From: Rhodoferax sp.
GTDB lineage: Bacteria; Pseudomonadota; Gammaproteobacteria; Burkholderiales; Burkholderiaceae_C
Reading direction: 5' to 3'
DNA: 64,000 bases
Assembly (NCBI RefSeq): GCF_018063565.1
Contig: NZ_JAGPBB010000002.1
Location: forward strand, 62,001 to 126,000
In this document: one piece after another, positions 61,926-64,000 of the stretch
Layout: every line of letters starts with the position of its first letter
Numbering within the stretch: position 1 is the stretch's first letter
Made by a program: the position numbers and the translations under genes
Notes under the pieces: model-generated
Databases searched by the model: none
What the model was told of the DNA's origin: nothing
The model's input: only the letters and a program-made list of their open reading frames with translations

Positions 61926-63989
61926 ATGTTTCACAAGATTTTGATCGCGAATCGGGGCGAGATTGCGTGTCGTGTCGCCGCCACGGCGCGGCGCATGGGA
62001 ATTCGCACGGTGGCCGTGTACTCGGACGCCGACGCCAGCGCCAAACATGTGGCAGCGTGTGACGAGTCGGTTCATATTGGCGGCAGCGCACCCAAAGACA
62101 GCTACCTGCGTTGGGAGCGCATCATCGAGGCAGCCCGCCGCACGGGCGCGCAGGCGATTCACCCTGGGTATGGGTTTTTAAGCGAGAACGAAGACTTTGC
62201 CCGGGCCTGTAGCGCTGCGGGTCTGGTTTTTATTGGCCCTCCGGCGTCGGCCATTCAGGCCATGGGTTTGAAGGCCGAGTCCAAGCAGTTGATGGCGCAG
62301 GCGGGTGTGCCGCTGGTACCCGGTTACCACGGTGCCGATCAGGATCCGGCACTGTTGCAACGTGAGGCGGGTCAATTGACTTACCCGGTCCTGATCAAAG
62401 CCAGCGCTGGCGGCGGTGGCAAGGGCATGCGGGTGGTCGAACGCGCGCAGGACTTCATGGCTGCGCTCGACTCCTGCAAGCGCGAAGCCATCAACAGTTT
62501 TGGCTCGGATGTGGTGTTGATCGAAAAGTGTGTGCAGCGACCGCGGCACATTGAAATTCAGGTGTTTGGCGACACGCAAGGCAACTACGTGTATTTGTTT
62601 GAGCGCGACTGTTCGGTTCAGCGTCGGCATCAAAAAGTGCTGGAGGAGGCACCGGCTCCTGGCTTGACGGAAGACTTGCGCCGTCAGATGGGTGAGGCGG
62701 CGGTGGCGGCGGCGCGCGCGGTGGCTTATGTGGGTGCGGGCACGGTCGAGTTCATCGTGGAGCAGCGTGAGCAACTGCAGGCCGACGGTACCCGCCTGAG
62801 CCACTTGACGTTTTTCTTTATGGAGATGAATACCCGGCTGCAGGTGGAGCATCCGGTGACCGAGGCGATCACCGGCCTGGATCTGGTGGAGTGGCAGTTC
62901 CGGGTGGCGGCGGGTCAGCCGCTGCCGCTGCGCCAGGACCAGCTCAGGATCGTCGGTCATGCCATCGAGGCGCGCATTTGCGCGGAGAACCCCGACAACC
63001 ATTTTTTGCCGGCAACCGGCCGGCTTGATGTCTACGCGAAACCGCAGCATGTGGCCTTTGAGGCGCCGGTCAACGTGGGTCATGGCCGCCGGGCGCGGGA
63101 TGGGGTCGCGGTGCGCATCGACGATGGTGTGCGTCAGGGCGACGTGATCAGCCCATACTACGACTCGATGATTGCCAAACTCATTGTGCATGGTGATACC
63201 CGAGAGCAGGCGCTGGCCCGGCTGGACCTCGCGCTGGCGTCAACCCACATCACCGGACTGGCGACCAATGTGCAGTTTTTGCGCCAGGTGGTGCGCAGCG
63301 CATCGTTTGCCAATGCTCAGCTGGATACGGGTCTGATTGCGCGTGAGGCAGCTGTGCTGTTTCACCAGCAGCCGGTGGGCCTGGCATTGGCCGCTGCCGC
63401 TGACGTTGCACAAACATTGCTGGACGAGCGTGCCAGCCAGACGACAGATCCTTTCAGTCAGACCGATGGCTGGCGCAGTCATGGCACTTTCAGTCGGCAG
63501 TTTGCGTTTGAGTTTGCGGGTGAGCCGGTACAGGCAAGCTTGCGTTACTTGCATGACGGGAGCTTGCAGCTTGCCGTGGCTGATACGGTGGGAGTGCTGA
63601 CTTTCGCCAGCACGCCACAGGGCATTGACTTGCAATTTGCCGGTCAGCGTTGTCTCGTTAATGTGTATCGAAAAGGTGAGCTGGCCCATATTCACTGTGC
63701 ACAAGGTGCCACACAAATCATTGCCGTGGACCTGCTTGCCCACGCTGGCGAGGTGCATGCTGAAGGGGGACGTTTGACCGCACCCATGCCGGGCAAGGTG
63801 GTGTCATTTGCGGTTCAGCCGGGTGACAGTGTGGTGAAAGGTCAAGCCCTGGCGGTGCTGGAAGCGATGAAAATGGAGCACACCATTGCTGCGCCGGTCG
63901 ATGGTGTGGTGGCAGAGTTGTTGTACGCGCCGGGTGACCAGGTGGTCGAGGGTGCCGAATTGCTGACGTTGGCTGCGAACGCCGCGTGA
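61926..63989 (+). CDS. liuD: Methylcrotonyl-CoA carboxylase, biotin-containing (alpha) subunit
   Basis: A 687-residue protein: biotin carboxylase domain (MFHKILIANRGEIACRVAATARRMGIRTVAVYSDAD, KASAGGGGKGMRVV, FMEMNTRLQVEHPVTEAITGLDLVEWQ) followed by a linker domain and a C-terminal biotinyl domain with EAMKMEHT, where Lys is biotinylated. It partners LiuB. It directly follows the DUF4126 stop. The whole gene is inside the window; 11 bases remain after the stop. Confidence 0.95.
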   Translation: MFHKILIANRGEIACRVAATARRMGIRTVAVYSDADASAKHVAACDESVHIGGSAPKDSYLRWERIIEAARRTGAQAIHPGYGFLSENEDFARACSAAGLVFIGPPASAIQAMGLKAESKQLMAQAGVPLVPGYHGADQDPALLQREAGQLTYPVLIKASAGGGGKGMRVVERAQDFMAALDSCKREAINSFGSDVVLIEKCVQRPRHIEIQVFGDTQGNYVYLFERDCSVQRRHQKVLEEAPAPGLTEDLRRQMGEAAVAAARAVAYVGAGTVEFIVEQREQLQADGTRLSHLTFFFMEMNTRLQVEHPVTEAITGLDLVEWQFRVAAGQPLPLRQDQLRIVGHAIEARICAENPDNHFLPATGRLDVYAKPQHVAFEAPVNVGHGRRARDGVAVRIDDGVRQGDVISPYYDSMIAKLIVHGDTREQALARLDLALASTHITGLATNVQFLRQVVRSASFANAQLDTGLIAREAAVLFHQQPVGLALAAAADVAQTLLDERASQTTDPFSQTDGWRSHGTFSRQFAFEFAGEPVQASLRYLHDGSLQLAVADTVGVLTFASTPQGIDLQFAGQRCLVNVYRKGELAHIHCAQGATQIIAVDLLAHAGEVHAEGGRLTAPMPGKVVSFAVQPGDSVVKGQALAVLEAMKMEHTIAAPVDGVVAELLYAPGDQVVEGAELLTLAANAA

Positions 63990-64000
63990 GCACGAAAATT

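Overview
The window reads as a chromosomal segment of a betaproteobacterium of the order Burkholderiales, most likely a Comamonadaceae member near Rhodoferax or Polaromonas. This rests on gene orders typical of that group (gmk-rpoZ-spoT; ureA-ureJ-ureB-ureC-ureE-ureF-ureG), on high GC coding sequence, and on a short AT-richer dispersed repeat with the core TGGATATGCGCT that I associate with Comamonadaceae. No rRNA, phage, insertion sequence or CRISPR array was seen. Species assignment is inference.

Layout. 1-2.4 kb: 5' end of recN, nadK and hrcA, then a CAU-anticodon tRNA with a terminator. 2.4-5.4 kb: small uncharacterised genes: a secreted LEA/WHy-like protein, a free-standing CZB zinc-binding protein, a 55-residue exported peptide, and a single-pass membrane protein whose leader carries a c-di-GMP-I (GEMM) riboswitch. 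5.4-13.5 kb: a minus-strand minor-pilin operon pilE-fimT-pilV-pilW-pilX-pilY1. 13.7-18 kb: tRNA-Arg, spoT, rpoZ, gmk, yicC. 18.1-23.4 kb: a Ser/Thr kinase-PP2C phosphatase pair, rph, rdgB, hemW and a CBS protein. 23.4-28.7 kb: a TAXI-type TRAP transporter with a DUF1850 protein, then a response regulator with TPR repeats. 28.8-34.2 kb: a urease cluster that lacks ureD here and contains a broken YciI gene on the opposite strand. 34.3-38.9 kb: an NCS1-transporter/histidine-kinase/receiver fusion overlapping a LuxR-type response regulator gene. 38.9-48.7 kb: a D-amino-acid utilisation cluster (RidA, peptide ABC transporter, PLP deaminase, RpiR regulator, D-aminoacylase) with two matching palindromes in its divergent promoter region. 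48.7-57.5 kb: miaB, a tartrate/D-malate dehydrogenase, an MBL hydrolase, trkA-trkH, a patatin lipoprotein and a HAD phosphatase. 57.5-64 kb: an AraC regulator divergent from leucine-catabolism genes liuB, liuC, a DUF4126 gene and liuD.

How parts may work together. The riboswitch, the pilus tip operon and the CZB protein hint at surface-associated regulation by c-di-GMP. The transporter-like sensor kinase beside urease, with a near-consensus sigma-54 element at its 5' end, suggests a nitrogen-compound sensing circuit. The D-amino-acid cluster makes a coherent pathway: import, deacylation, deamination, and removal of reactive enamine by RidA. The liu genes encode three of the steps from 3-methylcrotonyl-CoA, but no isovaleryl-CoA dehydrogenase is in view.

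Start codons were often moved inward from the longest open frame, using Shine-Dalgarno sequences, overlaps with upstream stops and family N-termini; these choices are stated per gene. All family assignments come from reading motifs, not from database searches.
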